The notes under the pieces: generated by a model
What the model saw: the letters and a program-made list of their open reading frames with translations, nothing else
The model's database searches: none
What the model was told of the DNA's origin: nothing
Shown: positions 17,415 to 25,738 of the stretch, piece after piece
How the letters are laid out: each line of letters begins with the position of its first letter
How positions within the stretch are numbered: the stretch's first letter is position 1
Program-made: the position numbers and the translations under genes
Source: Streptomyces sp. NBC_01260
GTDB taxonomy: Bacteria > Actinomycetota > Actinomycetes > Streptomycetales > Streptomycetaceae
Length of the DNA: 64,000 nucleotides
Direction of reading: 5' to 3'
Assembly: GCF_036226405.1 (NCBI RefSeq)
Contig: NZ_CP108464.1
Span: forward strand, 6,200,001 to 6,264,000

Positions 17415-18836
17415 ATGCCGCCGTTCAGACCTGCCCGCGCGCTCGCCGTCGCGCTTCTCGCGGTACTGCTGGGAGCCCTGCTCCCGGCCACCGCCGCGCA
17501 AGCGGCGGACCGAACGGTGCGGGGTGGCCGGCTGGACTGGGGCATCAAGTCCTCCTTCCAGAGCTATGTCACGGGCCCCATCGCCCAGGGCAGCTGGAGC
17601 CTGACCGGCGGCGCGGCCACGGTCGGCGGCAGCCAGTTCCGCTTCCACTCCGCCTCCGGTTCCTACGACCCGGCGAGCGGCGCGTTCAGCTCCGGCTTCT
17701 CGGGCGGTGTCCGCTTCACCGGTCACAAGAAGTCCGACGGCTCCAACGAGCTGGACCTCACGATCAGCCGCCCGGCCGTCCGCATCCAGGGCGGCAGCGG
17801 GACCTTGTACGCGGACATGGTCAGCAAGGACCGGGGGACCGGCCGGGTCACGTCCGCCTCCCGGGTGCCGCTGGCCACGCTCGGTCTGTCCGGGATCGAC
17901 ATGAGGGGCGGTTCCACCCCCATCGCCCTCAACAACGTCCCGGCGACGCTGACTTCACAGGGTGCGAAGTCCTTCGCCGGCTACTACACGGCCGGTACGC
18001 CACTGGACCCGGTCAGCCTCTCCGTGGACACCTCCGCCCCGGCGGGGAAGCCCGCCGCGTCCAAGTCCCCCGAGCGGCCCGGCAGCAGCGCGAAGCCGAA
18101 GGGGGCAGCGGGCCGCTTCGAGGACGCCGCCGTGGACTGGGGCGTGCGCCGCACCTTCCGGGAGTACGTCACCGGCTCGATCGGCCAGGGGAAGTGGACC
18201 CTGGCCGGCGGCGCCCAGGACGGCGGTGCGCTCTTCCGCTTCCCGAAGGGGCAGGGCACGTACGACGCGAAGAAGCAGGCCCTGGCCGCCTCCTTCGCGG
18301 GCAGCGTCCGATTCACCGGGGCCCATGACCTCGATCTGACGCTCTCCCGGTTCGCGGTGGGGCTGAAGTCGGGCAAGGGCACGCTCAGCGCCGACGTCCG
18401 GACCGGGGGCCACACCCGCGAGGCCGTGCCGCTCATCACCTTCACCGCGGAGGACTTCGTACCGAAGGACGGCCTCGCGGTCCTCACGGAGGCCCCCGCG
18501 AAGCTGACCGCCGGCGGCGCCAAGGCCTTCGGATCGCTCTACAAGGCGGGCACCGCGATGGACCCGGTCTCGCTCGCCGTGGCCGTCGACGCGAAGGCGA
18601 AGCTGCCCGCGCTCCCCGACCTGGGCAGCGAGCCCGCGCCCTCCGCGCAGCCGTCGGACACCCCTGGGCCGAAGGCCACCGAGGCCGCCACGCAGTCCGC
18701 TGCGTCCGTGGCGGACAAGGGCTCCTCGACCGGGCTCCACCTGGCCCTCGGCGGCGCCGGTGTGCTCGCCGCGGCCGCGGTCGGCGTGCTGTTCCTCGTA
18801 CGCCGCAACCGCTCGACGCCGGGCACCCCTTCCTGA
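17415..18836 (+). CDS. HtaA-domain heme-binding surface protein, membrane-anchored
   Basis: 473 residues. A signal peptide (about 1-33, ending AAQAAD) is followed by two HtaA/CR heme-binding domains: about residues 35-200 (LDWGIKSSFQSYVTG) and 235-395 (VDWGVRRTFREYVTG). The YVTG tyrosine corresponds to the heme-ligand tyrosine in corynebacterial HtaA. A Pro/Ser/Thr-rich spacer then leads to one membrane helix (about 445-463) and a short RRNR tail. I see no LPxTG-type motif, so it should be a membrane anchor. Start has GGAGGGG upstream. It takes heme from the exterior for HmuT. Confidence 0.9.
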   Translation: MPPFRPARALAVALLAVLLGALLPATAAQAADRTVRGGRLDWGIKSSFQSYVTGPIAQGSWSLTGGAATVGGSQFRFHSASGSYDPASGAFSSGFSGGVRFTGHKKSDGSNELDLTISRPAVRIQGGSGTLYADMVSKDRGTGRVTSASRVPLATLGLSGIDMRGGSTPIALNNVPATLTSQGAKSFAGYYTAGTPLDPVSLSVDTSAPAGKPAASKSPERPGSSAKPKGAAGRFEDAAVDWGVRRTFREYVTGSIGQGKWTLAGGAQDGGALFRFPKGQGTYDAKKQALAASFAGSVRFTGAHDLDLTLSRFAVGLKSGKGTLSADVRTGGHTREAVPLITFTAEDFVPKDGLAVLTEAPAKLTAGGAKAFGSLYKAGTAMDPVSLAVAVDAKAKLPALPDLGSEPAPSAQPSDTPGPKATEAATQSAASVADKGSSTGLHLALGGAGVLAAAAVGVLFLVRRNRSTPGTPS

Positions 18837-18932
18837 CCCGGGCTGCTCCCTGCCCCCTGCATCCCCCCGCTTCACCCCCCCGCATCACCCCACCCCCGTT
18901 GATCCTGTTCATCCCTGAGGAGACCACCGACC

Positions 18933-20528
18933 ATGGCAGCCACCCGCCGCCCCATAGCCCTCGCCGCAGCCGTCGCCACCGCAGCCGCCCTCGGGGCCGC
19001 CTTCGCCCTCCCGGCTTTCGCGGCCGGCCAGTCCACCCGGGACGGTGCCACCGCGGCCGCCCCGGCCATGGAGCTGAAGGACGGCACGCTGGACTGGGGC
19101 TTCAAGGAGTCCTTCCGCAAGTACATCGGCGCCGCGGGCAGGATCACGGTCAAGGACGGCGCCACCCAGGCCGCGGGCAACGGTGTGTTCACCTTTGTCA
19201 ACGGCAAGGGCACGTACGACATGACCACCCACGGCACCGACACCGCCTTCGAGGGCGGCGTCAACTTCTCGGCCCACGGCGGCGTCCTCGACATCACACT
19301 CTCGGACGTCAAGCTGTCCACCGCCGGTACGGGCGGTGCGATCACCGCCGACGTGGCGACCCCGCAGGGCACGCAGAACGACGTGGCGGTCGCGGACCTC
19401 GACCTGTCGGCCGTGAAGCCCGGTCAGGGCGCGGGCGGGGCGATGGTCTTCAAGGACATCCCCGCGAAGCTGACGAAGGCGGGCTCCGACGCCTTCAACG
19501 GCCAGTACCAGGCGGGCGAGGTCCTCGACCCGGCCACGCTCACGGTGAAGGCGGCCGCGGCCCCGACGGAGAAGCCGACCGATCCGGGCGAACCGACCGA
19601 GAAGCCGACCGAGAAGCCGACCGATCCGGCCGAGCCGACGGAGAAGCCGACCGACAAGCCCACCACCCAGCCCACGCAGCCGACGCCGAAGCCCTCCCCG
19701 AGCGTCACGGCCACCGACAAGCCGGCCGCCGACCCGGGCGCCATCGTCGACGGCACCCTGAACTGGGGCGTCAAGGCCTCCTTCCGTGCGTACGTCACCG
19801 GCCCCATCGCCCACGGCAAGGTCGAGACGACGGGCGGCGCGACCGCGTCCGGCGACGGCTACCGCTTCCCCGACGCCACCGGCCACTTCGACGCCGGCAA
19901 GCAGACCCTGAACGCCGAGTTCGACGGCAGGGTCCGCTTCCTGGGTCACCGGGAGGACGGCGCGTACACGCTCGACCTCTCCCTGAGCAATCTGGAGATC
20001 CAGGCCGACGGGACCAAGGGCAAGCTCATCGCCGACGTGTCCACCAAGGACCGCGAGACGAAGAAGGTCACCGCCTACACCGGCCTCGCCGTCGCCGACC
20101 TCAAGCTGCCCGCCGGCGGACTCACCGCCAAGGACGGCGTGGTGACCCTCGCGGCCGTGCCGGCCACCCTCACCTCCGACGGCACCAAGGCCTTCGGCGG
20201 GCTGTACCGGGCGGGTGAGCAGCTCGACGCGCTGACCGTCTCGGTCGCCCTGGACAAGGACGCCGAACTCCCGTCCGGCGAGAGCTCGACCGGCGGCTCG
20301 TCCACCATGGGCGGCTCGTCCACCACGGGCGGTTCGTCCACCACGGGCGGTACGGGCGGTTCGACCACCGCCGGCACGGTGGGCGGCGGCGGTACGGTCG
20401 GCGGCTCGGGCGCCCTCGCCTCCACCGGCTCCGACATCCCGTCCGGCGCGCTGTTCGCCGCCTCGGGCCTCATCGTGGCGGCCGGCGCCGGAGCGGTCGT
20501 CGTGGCCCGTCGTCGCCGCACCGTCTGA
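18933..20528 (+). CDS. HtaA-domain heme-binding protein with sortase LAxTG anchor
   Basis: 531 residues. Signal peptide about 1-32; HtaA domain 1 about 45-205 (LDWGFKESFRKYIG); a PTEKPTDP-type repeat linker about 208-265; HtaA domain 2 about 268-430 (LNWGVKASFRAYVTG). A Gly/Ser/Thr-rich stretch then precedes LASTG at 495-499, a hydrophobic helix and RRRRTV. LAxTG is the Streptomyces class E sortase signal, so the protein should be wall-linked. Domain 1 has YIGAAG instead of YVTG. GAGGAG precedes the ATG. Probably cotranscribed with the upstream htaA gene (96-nt gap). Confidence 0.9.
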   Translation: MAATRRPIALAAAVATAAALGAAFALPAFAAGQSTRDGATAAAPAMELKDGTLDWGFKESFRKYIGAAGRITVKDGATQAAGNGVFTFVNGKGTYDMTTHGTDTAFEGGVNFSAHGGVLDITLSDVKLSTAGTGGAITADVATPQGTQNDVAVADLDLSAVKPGQGAGGAMVFKDIPAKLTKAGSDAFNGQYQAGEVLDPATLTVKAAAAPTEKPTDPGEPTEKPTEKPTDPAEPTEKPTDKPTTQPTQPTPKPSPSVTATDKPAADPGAIVDGTLNWGVKASFRAYVTGPIAHGKVETTGGATASGDGYRFPDATGHFDAGKQTLNAEFDGRVRFLGHREDGAYTLDLSLSNLEIQADGTKGKLIADVSTKDRETKKVTAYTGLAVADLKLPAGGLTAKDGVVTLAAVPATLTSDGTKAFGGLYRAGEQLDALTVSVALDKDAELPSGESSTGGSSTMGGSSTTGGSSTTGGTGGSTTAGTVGGGGTVGGSGALASTGSDIPSGALFAASGLIVAAGAGAVVVARRRRTV

Positions 20529-20549
20529 TCCCGCCGCACCGCGCGACAC

Positions 20550-20595
20550 CACCGCCCGGGTACCGGCCCTCTTGGGGGCAGGCACCCGGGCGGTG
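20550..20595 (+). terminator. Terminator after the second htaA gene
   Basis: CACCGCCCGGGT (20550-20561) and ACCCGGGCGGTG (20584-20595) form a perfect 12-bp stem. A smaller GCCC/GGGC pairing lies in the 22-nt loop. Confidence 0.75.
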
Positions 20596-20608
20596 CTTGA
20601 ATGCGCGG

Positions 20609-21280
20609 GTGAGCGACTACGACGTACCCGCCGGCATCGACGTACTGCGCGTGTTCTGCGGCCCCGACGGCCGGCACGGCAACGCGCTCGGCGTCGTACG
20701 CGACGGGCGCGACCACCCCGACGTGGCCTCCCGGCAGGAACTCGCCCGGCGGCTCGGATTCAGCGAGACCGTGTTCGTGGACGATCCGGAACGCGGACAC
20801 CTGGACATCTACACGCCCGGAGTCCGGCTGCCGTTCGCCGGGCACCCGCTGGTCGGCGCCGCGTGGCTGCTCGACCTGGAGGTCCTGGAGCTGGGGGTGG
20901 GGGAGGTCTTCGCCCGTCAGGACGGCGAGTTCAGCTGGATCACCGCCCGCCCCGAGTGGGCCCCGCCGCGCACGCTGGAGCGGTACGGCTCGGCAGCCGA
21001 GGTCGAGGCGCTGACCGGCCCGCCGCCCGGTGAGGGCCGGCTCTACGTATGGGCCTGGGAGGACGAGGCGGCCGGCCGGGTCAGGGCGCGGGCGTTTCCC
21101 CGGCGGGGCGACAGCATCGATGAGGACGAGGCGACGGGGGCGGCCGCGCTGCTGCTCAGCGCCCAGCTGAACCGCGCCCTGAACATCAGGCAGGGCCGCG
21201 GCTCCCAGATCCTCACGGCCCCCGCACCGGACGGCACGGTGGAGATCGGCGGCCGAGTCCTGCTCGCGGTCCAGGGGTAG
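20609..21280 (+). CDS. PhzF-family isomerase-like protein
   Basis: 223 residues from the GTG at 20609; a TTG at 20597 would add four residues. It matches the PhzF/diaminopimelate-epimerase-fold family: FCGPDGRHGNALGVV near the start, ETVFVDDP with the family's catalytic-glutamate position, and the LPFAGHPLVGAAWLL segment. At about 223 residues it is shorter than the usual 260-300. Substrate unknown. It sits between the heme genes and heme oxygenase without an obvious link. A weak -10-like TTGAAT lies 6 nt before the GTG. Confidence 0.8.
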   Translation: MSDYDVPAGIDVLRVFCGPDGRHGNALGVVRDGRDHPDVASRQELARRLGFSETVFVDDPERGHLDIYTPGVRLPFAGHPLVGAAWLLDLEVLELGVGEVFARQDGEFSWITARPEWAPPRTLERYGSAAEVEALTGPPPGEGRLYVWAWEDEAAGRVRARAFPRRGDSIDEDEATGAAALLLSAQLNRALNIRQGRGSQILTAPAPDGTVEIGGRVLLAVQG

Positions 21281-21384
21281 CGCGTCGGCACATCGAGCCC
21301 GTCCGGCGGTTGCGGACAGAACGAAGCGGCGGAGCGGCCCCGGCCGACAACTCCGGTCACCGCCCCGCCGCCGAGCGCCAAGCG

Positions 21385-22050
21385 CTACGCGCTGAGCGGG
21401 AAGGCCTCCCCCAGCTCCCGGAACACCGCGGTGTTCAGCGCGAACGCCCGCTTGCACTCGTCCACGATCCGCTGCTTCTCCAGATCGTCCGCGTTCACCG
21501 CGTCCAGCAGCTCGCGGTATCCCCGCTTGAACGAGGCGAGGTTGGAGATCCCCTCGAAGACGTAGAACCGCACCCCGTCGCCCTTGCGCTCGAAGCCCCA
21601 GGTCCGCTCCGCCTTGTCGCGGATGATCTGGCCGCCCGAGAGGTCACCCAGGTAACGGGTGTAGTGGTGCGCTATGTATCCCGCGGGCCAGGTGCGGGCG
21701 CACTCGGCGACCCGGTCGGCGTACGCGGCCGTGGCCGGCAGCGGCTCCAGGCCCTCGCGCCAGTCCGCACCCCGCAGATGGGCCAGATCGCGCTCCAGCT
21801 CGGCGGTGCGCATCAGCTCGGGCTGGATGAACGGACCGGCGACCGGGTCGTTGCGCAGCGCCTCGGCGCCGTCCTCCAGGGCCTTGTACACGAACCACAG
21901 CTGCTCGGTGTAGCGCGTGTACGCGTCCACGCCGAGGCGTCCGCCGAGCAGGTCGCTCATGAAGGTCGAGGTCTCCGCCTCGGTGTGCTGCTCGTGCGAC
22001 GCGGTGCGGATCAGCGTGGAGAAGGGCGTGGCGGTGACGGTTGCGTCCAA
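21385..22050 (-). CDS. Heme oxygenase (biliverdin-producing)
   Basis: 221 residues of the HmuO/HO-1 family. It opens heme to biliverdin, CO and Fe2+, completing heme-iron use in the cytoplasm. The proximal heme ligand is His22 (HEQHTEAETSTFM). The distal helix glycine motif is GDLSGGQIIRDKAE in the C-terminal half. The start is TTG at 22050 with GGAGG seven nt upstream; no better ATG is available. The promoter upstream contains an iron-box-like palindrome. It is convergent with the PhzF gene and completes the heme-uptake set of 14.3-20.5 kb. Confidence 0.93.
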   Translation of the reverse strand: MDATVTATPFSTLIRTASHEQHTEAETSTFMSDLLGGRLGVDAYTRYTEQLWFVYKALEDGAEALRNDPVAGPFIQPELMRTAELERDLAHLRGADWREGLEPLPATAAYADRVAECARTWPAGYIAHHYTRYLGDLSGGQIIRDKAERTWGFERKGDGVRFYVFEGISNLASFKRGYRELLDAVNADDLEKQRIVDECKRAFALNTAVFRELGEAFPLSA

Positions 22051-22147
22051 GGCGGGCCTCCGGGGACCAAAGGGGACGGGAAGTCCAGAAAGAGACGGAG
22101 ATATCGGCCTGCCGCGGCTGTGTACCGCAGCGCCGGACGATGTGCCG

Positions 22148-22176
22148 ATCTTCCTACTTAGGTTTACCTAAGTCAA
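22148..22176 (-). promoter_or_regulatory. Heme oxygenase promoter with an 18-bp palindromic iron box
   Basis: On the minus strand TTGACT (22171-22176) and GAAGAT (22148-22153) are 17 nt apart. The spacer is filled by ACTTAGGTTTACCTAAGT (22156-22173), a perfect 8+2+8 palindrome made of iron-box half-sites. Binding there should block RNA polymerase. Confidence 0.75.
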
Positions 22177-22258
22177 CTGCTTCCCGACGCTCTGTCGGTA
22201 AAAATGTACCCCGGTCCGGCCCGGACGCACGGATAACCGGAGGAGCGGACGCACGAAA

Positions 22259-22284
22259 AACGGCCGCCCGAGGGGGCGGCCGTT
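22259..22284 (-). terminator. Intrinsic terminator of map
   Basis: A perfect 11-bp stem, AACGGCCGCCC with GGGCGGCCGTT and a 4-nt loop. In the minus direction it is followed by TTTTT, a rare T tract for this genome. Confidence 0.85.
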
Positions 22285-22304
22285 CCGGGCGGGGGACGAT
22301 CCGG

Positions 22305-23162
22305 CTACGGGAGCGTGAGGATCTCGGCCCCCGTCTCCGTCACCACCAGGGTGTGCTCGAACTGCGCGGTGCGCTTGCGGTCCTTCGTGACCACGGTCCA
22401 GCCGTCGTCCCACATGTCGTAGTCATGGGTCCCGAGCGTCAGCATCGGCTCGATGGTGAACGTCATACCGGGCTTCATCACGGTGGTGGCGTGCTCACTG
22501 TCGTAGTGCGGAATGATCAGGCCGGAATGGAACGAGGAATTGATCCCGTGCCCGGTGAAGTCCCGCACCACCCCGTACCCGAAGCGCTTGGCGTACGACT
22601 CGATGACCCGCCCGATCACATTCACCTGGCGGCCCGGCCGGACCGCCTTGATCGCCCGCTTCAGTGACTCCTCGGTGCGCTCCACGAGGAGCCGCGACTC
22701 CTCGTCCACGTCGCCGCAGAGGTAGGTGGCGTTGTTGTCGCCGTGCACCCCGTTGATGTACGCCGTCACATCGAGGTTCACGATGTCGCCGTCGCGCAGC
22801 ACCGTCGAGTCCGGGATGCCGTGGCAGATCACCTCGTTGAGCGAGGCGCAGAGCGACTTGGGGAAGCCCCGGTAGCCCAGCGTCGACGGATAGGCGCCGT
22901 GGTCGCACATGAACTCATGGGCGACCCGGTCGAGTTCGTCCGTCGTGACGCCCGGGGCGATGAGCTTCGCGGCCTCACCCATCGCCTGCGCGGCGATCCG
23001 CCCCGCGACGCGCATGCGCTCCACGGTATCGGCGTCCTGGATCTCCGGGCCGGTGTACGGCGTCGGAGCGGGCTTGCCCACATACTCGGGGCGCCGGATT
23101 TTTCCGGGCACGGAACGGACGGGAGTGAGCTCCCCTGGTACAAGCAGTGACTGGCCAGACAT
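22305..23162 (-). CDS. map: Methionine aminopeptidase, type I
   Basis: 285-residue cytosolic metallopeptidase that removes the initiator methionine. All five metal ligands of the family are visible: Asp and Asp in [19 protein letters not shown], His in DFTGHGI, Glu in FTIEPM and Glu in QFEHT. The N-terminal 40 residues form the extension seen in the longer actinobacterial paralogue. I start at ATG 23162, where the -10-like TAAACT lies 7 nt upstream, suggesting a leaderless mRNA. The longer reading from 23222 begins inside the inverted repeat. It ends at a strong terminator. Confidence 0.95.
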   Translation of the reverse strand: MSGQSLLVPGELTPVRSVPGKIRRPEYVGKPAPTPYTGPEIQDADTVERMRVAGRIAAQAMGEAAKLIAPGVTTDELDRVAHEFMCDHGAYPSTLGYRGFPKSLCASLNEVICHGIPDSTVLRDGDIVNLDVTAYINGVHGDNNATYLCGDVDEESRLLVERTEESLKRAIKAVRPGRQVNVIGRVIESYAKRFGYGVVRDFTGHGINSSFHSGLIIPHYDSEHATTVMKPGMTFTIEPMLTLGTHDYDMWDDGWTVVTKDRKRTAQFEHTLVVTETGAEILTLP

Positions 23163-23172
23163 GCCAGCGAGT

Positions 23173-23268
23173 TTAGGGCCTGTCGTTTGGATCATGCGGG
23201 GCTCACGGGGTCCGGCACGCACCAGGCCCCGCTCCGTGGTCCGGCCTGGTCCGAACGACAGCCCCTAA
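23173..23268. repeat. 96-bp imperfect inverted repeat, MITE-like
   Basis: TTAGGGCCTGTCGTTTGGATCA begins at 23173. Its imperfect reverse complement (18 of 22 matches) ends at 23268 with CGAACGACAGCCCCTAA. An inner GCGGGGC/GCCCCGC pair makes the whole unit a long cruciform. There is no coding capacity. The left end runs into the map promoter (its TTA overlaps the -10). Confidence 0.6.
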
Positions 23269-23312
23269 CCAGCGTGTCTGGGGCACCATGGCAGCGAGGA
23301 AAGGAGCCGACG

Positions 23313-23546
23313 ATGGCCCTGTTCAAGAAGCGCACGGTCGGCAAGCCCGGCGAGTGGTACTACTGCCTGGAGCACAAAAAGGTCGAGGAGGGCCCCGAGT
23401 GCCCCGCCAAGGACCGCTTCGGCCCGTACACCTCCCGTGAGGAGGCCCAGCACGCCATGGAGACCGCGCAGGAGCGGAACCTGGAGTGGGAGACCGATCC
23501 CAAATGGCACGACCGCCAGGGGCCGGACGAGAACACGAGCGGCTGA
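23313..23546 (+). CDS. Conserved small hypothetical protein
   Basis: 77 residues with a strong AAAGGAG Shine-Dalgarno 7 nt before the ATG. Sequence MALFKKRTVGKPGEWYYCLEH, then an acidic, charged C-terminal half with EWETDPKWHD. A central GPYTSREEAQHAMETAQER segment resembles a small helix preceded by the aromatic turn found in SPOR-like or DUF modules. I know similar proteins only as uncharacterised in Streptomyces. Codon use (GC-rich third positions) supports real coding. Confidence 0.75.
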   Translation: MALFKKRTVGKPGEWYYCLEHKKVEEGPECPAKDRFGPYTSREEAQHAMETAQERNLEWETDPKWHDRQGPDENTSG

Positions 23547-23585
23547 GAGGCTGTCGGGCGAGGGGCCTGGGCCCGCGCCCCGGGC

Positions 23586-24896
23586 TCAGCCCGCGGGCGC
23601 CGCCTCCAGGCCCTCCTCGCGCTGTGCGCGCCTGCGCAGCGCGTCCGCGTCCGTCTCGGAGTCGTAGGTGAGGAGCTTCGGCAGGGCCGCCGCCAGCAGC
23701 GCCACCGAGGCGATGCAGGCCACGCCCCCGCTCCAGACCGCTGTGCGGGTCCCCGTCCACCCCGCCATACCGCCGGCCCGCACCTGGCCCAGCTGCGGGC
23801 CCACGCTGTACGAGAGCACCTCGATGCCCGCCAGCCGGCCCCGCAGCTCCTCCGGGATCGTCTGGTTCCAGATGGTCGAACGGCCGAGCCCGCTGAGCAT
23901 GTCGCCCGCACCGGCCACCGCCAGGCAGACCAGCACCAGCCACACGTTGCCGAACCAGCCGGCCGCCGCGATGGCCAGCCCCCAGACGGCCGCGCCGAAC
24001 ACCACGAACAGCCCGTGCCTGCGCACCCGTGAGGTCCAGCCGCTGGTCAGGCCCAGCAGGAGGGAGCCGACCGAGCCCGCCGCATACATCAGCCCCAGCG
24101 ACCACTCGGCATCCAGCTCGTCGCTGAGGAACGGGAAGATCGTGTTCGGGAAGGCGAAGAACATCGCCGCCATGTCGATCGCGTACGTCCCCAGCAGCAC
24201 CGGCCGGCTCCAGGCGTAGCGCGCGCCCTCCGCGATACCGCGCAGCGACGGCTTCTGCCCCTTCTCGGCGGGCGGCGCGGGCGCGAGCCGGCGGCACAGG
24301 AGCACGGACACGGCGAACGTGACCACGGTGACCGCGTACGCCGTGGCGTGCCCGGCATAGGCCACCACCAGGCCCGCCAGCGCCGGGCCCATGATCGCGC
24401 CGGCCTGCCAGCGCAGCGAGTTCAGCGCGGCCGCCGCGGTGAGCTGGTCGTGCGGCACGATCCGGGCCATCAGCGAGTCCAGTGCGGGCCGCTGGAGCCC
24501 CGCGAGCGCGGAGACGCCCCCGGCCACCACATAGAGCGGCCACAGCATCGGGCCGGGCAGGGCCGCGTTCACCAGGAGGACGAGGGCGAGCAGCCCGAGC
24601 CCCGCCTCGGTGGTCAGGATGACCTTGCGGCGGTCGGCGGAGTCGGCGAGCGCACCGCCGTAGAGGCCGAACACGACCAGCGGCACGAGCTCGACCGCGC
24701 CCATGGCGCCGACGGCGAGCGGGGAGCCGGTGAGGTGCTTGATCTGGAGGGGCAGCGCGATCAGCGCCATGGAACTGCCGAAGAAGGTGACGAGCCCCTG
24801 CACCCACAGCAGCCGGAAGTCCGCCGAGGACCGCCAGGGCGAGAGGTCGGGAAGAAGCGCGGCAAGCCTGGCGGCGAGCTGGGGACGAGAGGTCAC
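23586..24896 (-). CDS. MFS transporter, EntS/multidrug type
   Basis: 436 residues with about 12 membrane segments. The N-terminus RSSADFRLLWVQGLVTFFGSS and the loop GGALADSADRRKVI are typical of the MFS_3/EntS-like group that exports siderophores or drugs. The start is GTG at 24896 without a good Shine-Dalgarno; an in-frame alternative was not better. It is convergent with the small gene at 23313. Substrate unknown. A siderophore role is possible given the nearby iron island but unproven. Confidence 0.85.
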   Translation of the reverse strand: MTSRPQLAARLAALLPDLSPWRSSADFRLLWVQGLVTFFGSSMALIALPLQIKHLTGSPLAVGAMGAVELVPLVVFGLYGGALADSADRRKVILTTEAGLGLLALVLLVNAALPGPMLWPLYVVAGGVSALAGLQRPALDSLMARIVPHDQLTAAAALNSLRWQAGAIMGPALAGLVVAYAGHATAYAVTVVTFAVSVLLCRRLAPAPPAEKGQKPSLRGIAEGARYAWSRPVLLGTYAIDMAAMFFAFPNTIFPFLSDELDAEWSLGLMYAAGSVGSLLLGLTSGWTSRVRRHGLFVVFGAAVWGLAIAAAGWFGNVWLVLVCLAVAGAGDMLSGLGRSTIWNQTIPEELRGRLAGIEVLSYSVGPQLGQVRAGGMAGWTGTRTAVWSGGVACIASVALLAAALPKLLTYDSETDADALRRRAQREEGLEAAPAG

Positions 24897-24996
24897 GAGG
24901 GGTCATGGTCCGCCCGGACGCGCGCCCGGTGCAAGTGCATTTGTGGGCCGCACGAGGTCCTGGGCACCGCCCGCGCCAGGGCGCCGCCCGCCCCCC

Positions 24997-25599
24997 TCAC
25001 CAGCGCGGTGGCGGGGGCGCCGTCAGCTGGTCGGCGAGCCGGGACAGCCGGTCGCGCAAGCGCCGCCGGCCACGCAGCACGGGTGCGCTGTTCTCCCCGG
25101 CCGCCGCGCTGACCAGGTGCTGGACGGTGTCCAGGTCCACATCGTCGCCGCCCGCCACGGACAGCGCCTCGTGGGCCAGGCCCCGGACCTCCGGATCGCC
25201 GTTGTCCAGCGAGAGCACCGTCGCGCCCGCCCGGCGCGCGTCGTGCACCCGCTCCAGCAGGCCCTCGCCCGGCGACTCCGGCACCACCACGAGCAGGGTC
25301 TCGCCCCGCCCGGCCGCCTCGATCCGGCCCAGGCCGACGGCCAGGTGGGCCGGATCCCCGGGCTCCACCCGGTGGCGGACCAGCGTGGGCGTCAGCTCGG
25401 GCAGCCCCGACCAGGTGGACTCGTCGACCAGATGCGCGGCCAGGTGCCACGGCTCGTACACCTCGGTCCCCACCAGCAGCAGCCCGCCGCCGTGCGGGAC
25501 GACGGACGAGCGCAGCGTCCCGGCGAACCGCCGGGCGGCGGCCGGCCACTCGGTCCCGGCGAGCACCTCACGCAGCAGCGCCACACGTACGGCATCCAT
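24997..25599 (-). CDS. Conserved hypothetical protein
   Basis: 200 residues, soluble, rich in Ala, Leu, Arg and Val, with no signal peptide. Segments HGGGLLLVGTEVYEPWHLAAHL and GETLLVVVPESPGEGLLERVHDARRAGATVLSLDNGD suggest an alpha/beta (Rossmann-like, possibly SIS-like) fold, but I cannot assign a family. ATG at 25599 was chosen because upstream codons run into the promoter of npdG. It is divergent from npdG, and 100 nt separate its end from the MFS gene on the same strand. Confidence 0.7.
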   Translation of the reverse strand: MDAVRVALLREVLAGTEWPAAARRFAGTLRSSVVPHGGGLLLVGTEVYEPWHLAAHLVDESTWSGLPELTPTLVRHRVEPGDPAHLAVGLGRIEAAGRGETLLVVVPESPGEGLLERVHDARRAGATVLSLDNGDPEVRGLAHEALSVAGGDDVDLDTVQHLVSAAAGENSAPVLRGRRRLRDRLSRLADQLTAPPPPRW

Positions 25600-25738
25600 G
25601 GCCCGGCATCCTGCACCACACGCCGGGTCCCCCGCGGGGGAACGGCCGCGGAACCATCCGAACGGGGCCGGGAACGTGATCCGGATCGCGGTCCGGCCGC
25701 GGGGCGTCCCTTCCCCGCCTGGAAGTACTGTCGGGGCC

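Noticed and set aside
17415..18836. Sortase motif in the first HtaA protein
   Set aside because: The C-terminus reads DKGSSTGLHLALGG before the helix; no LPxTG or LAxTG pattern is present.
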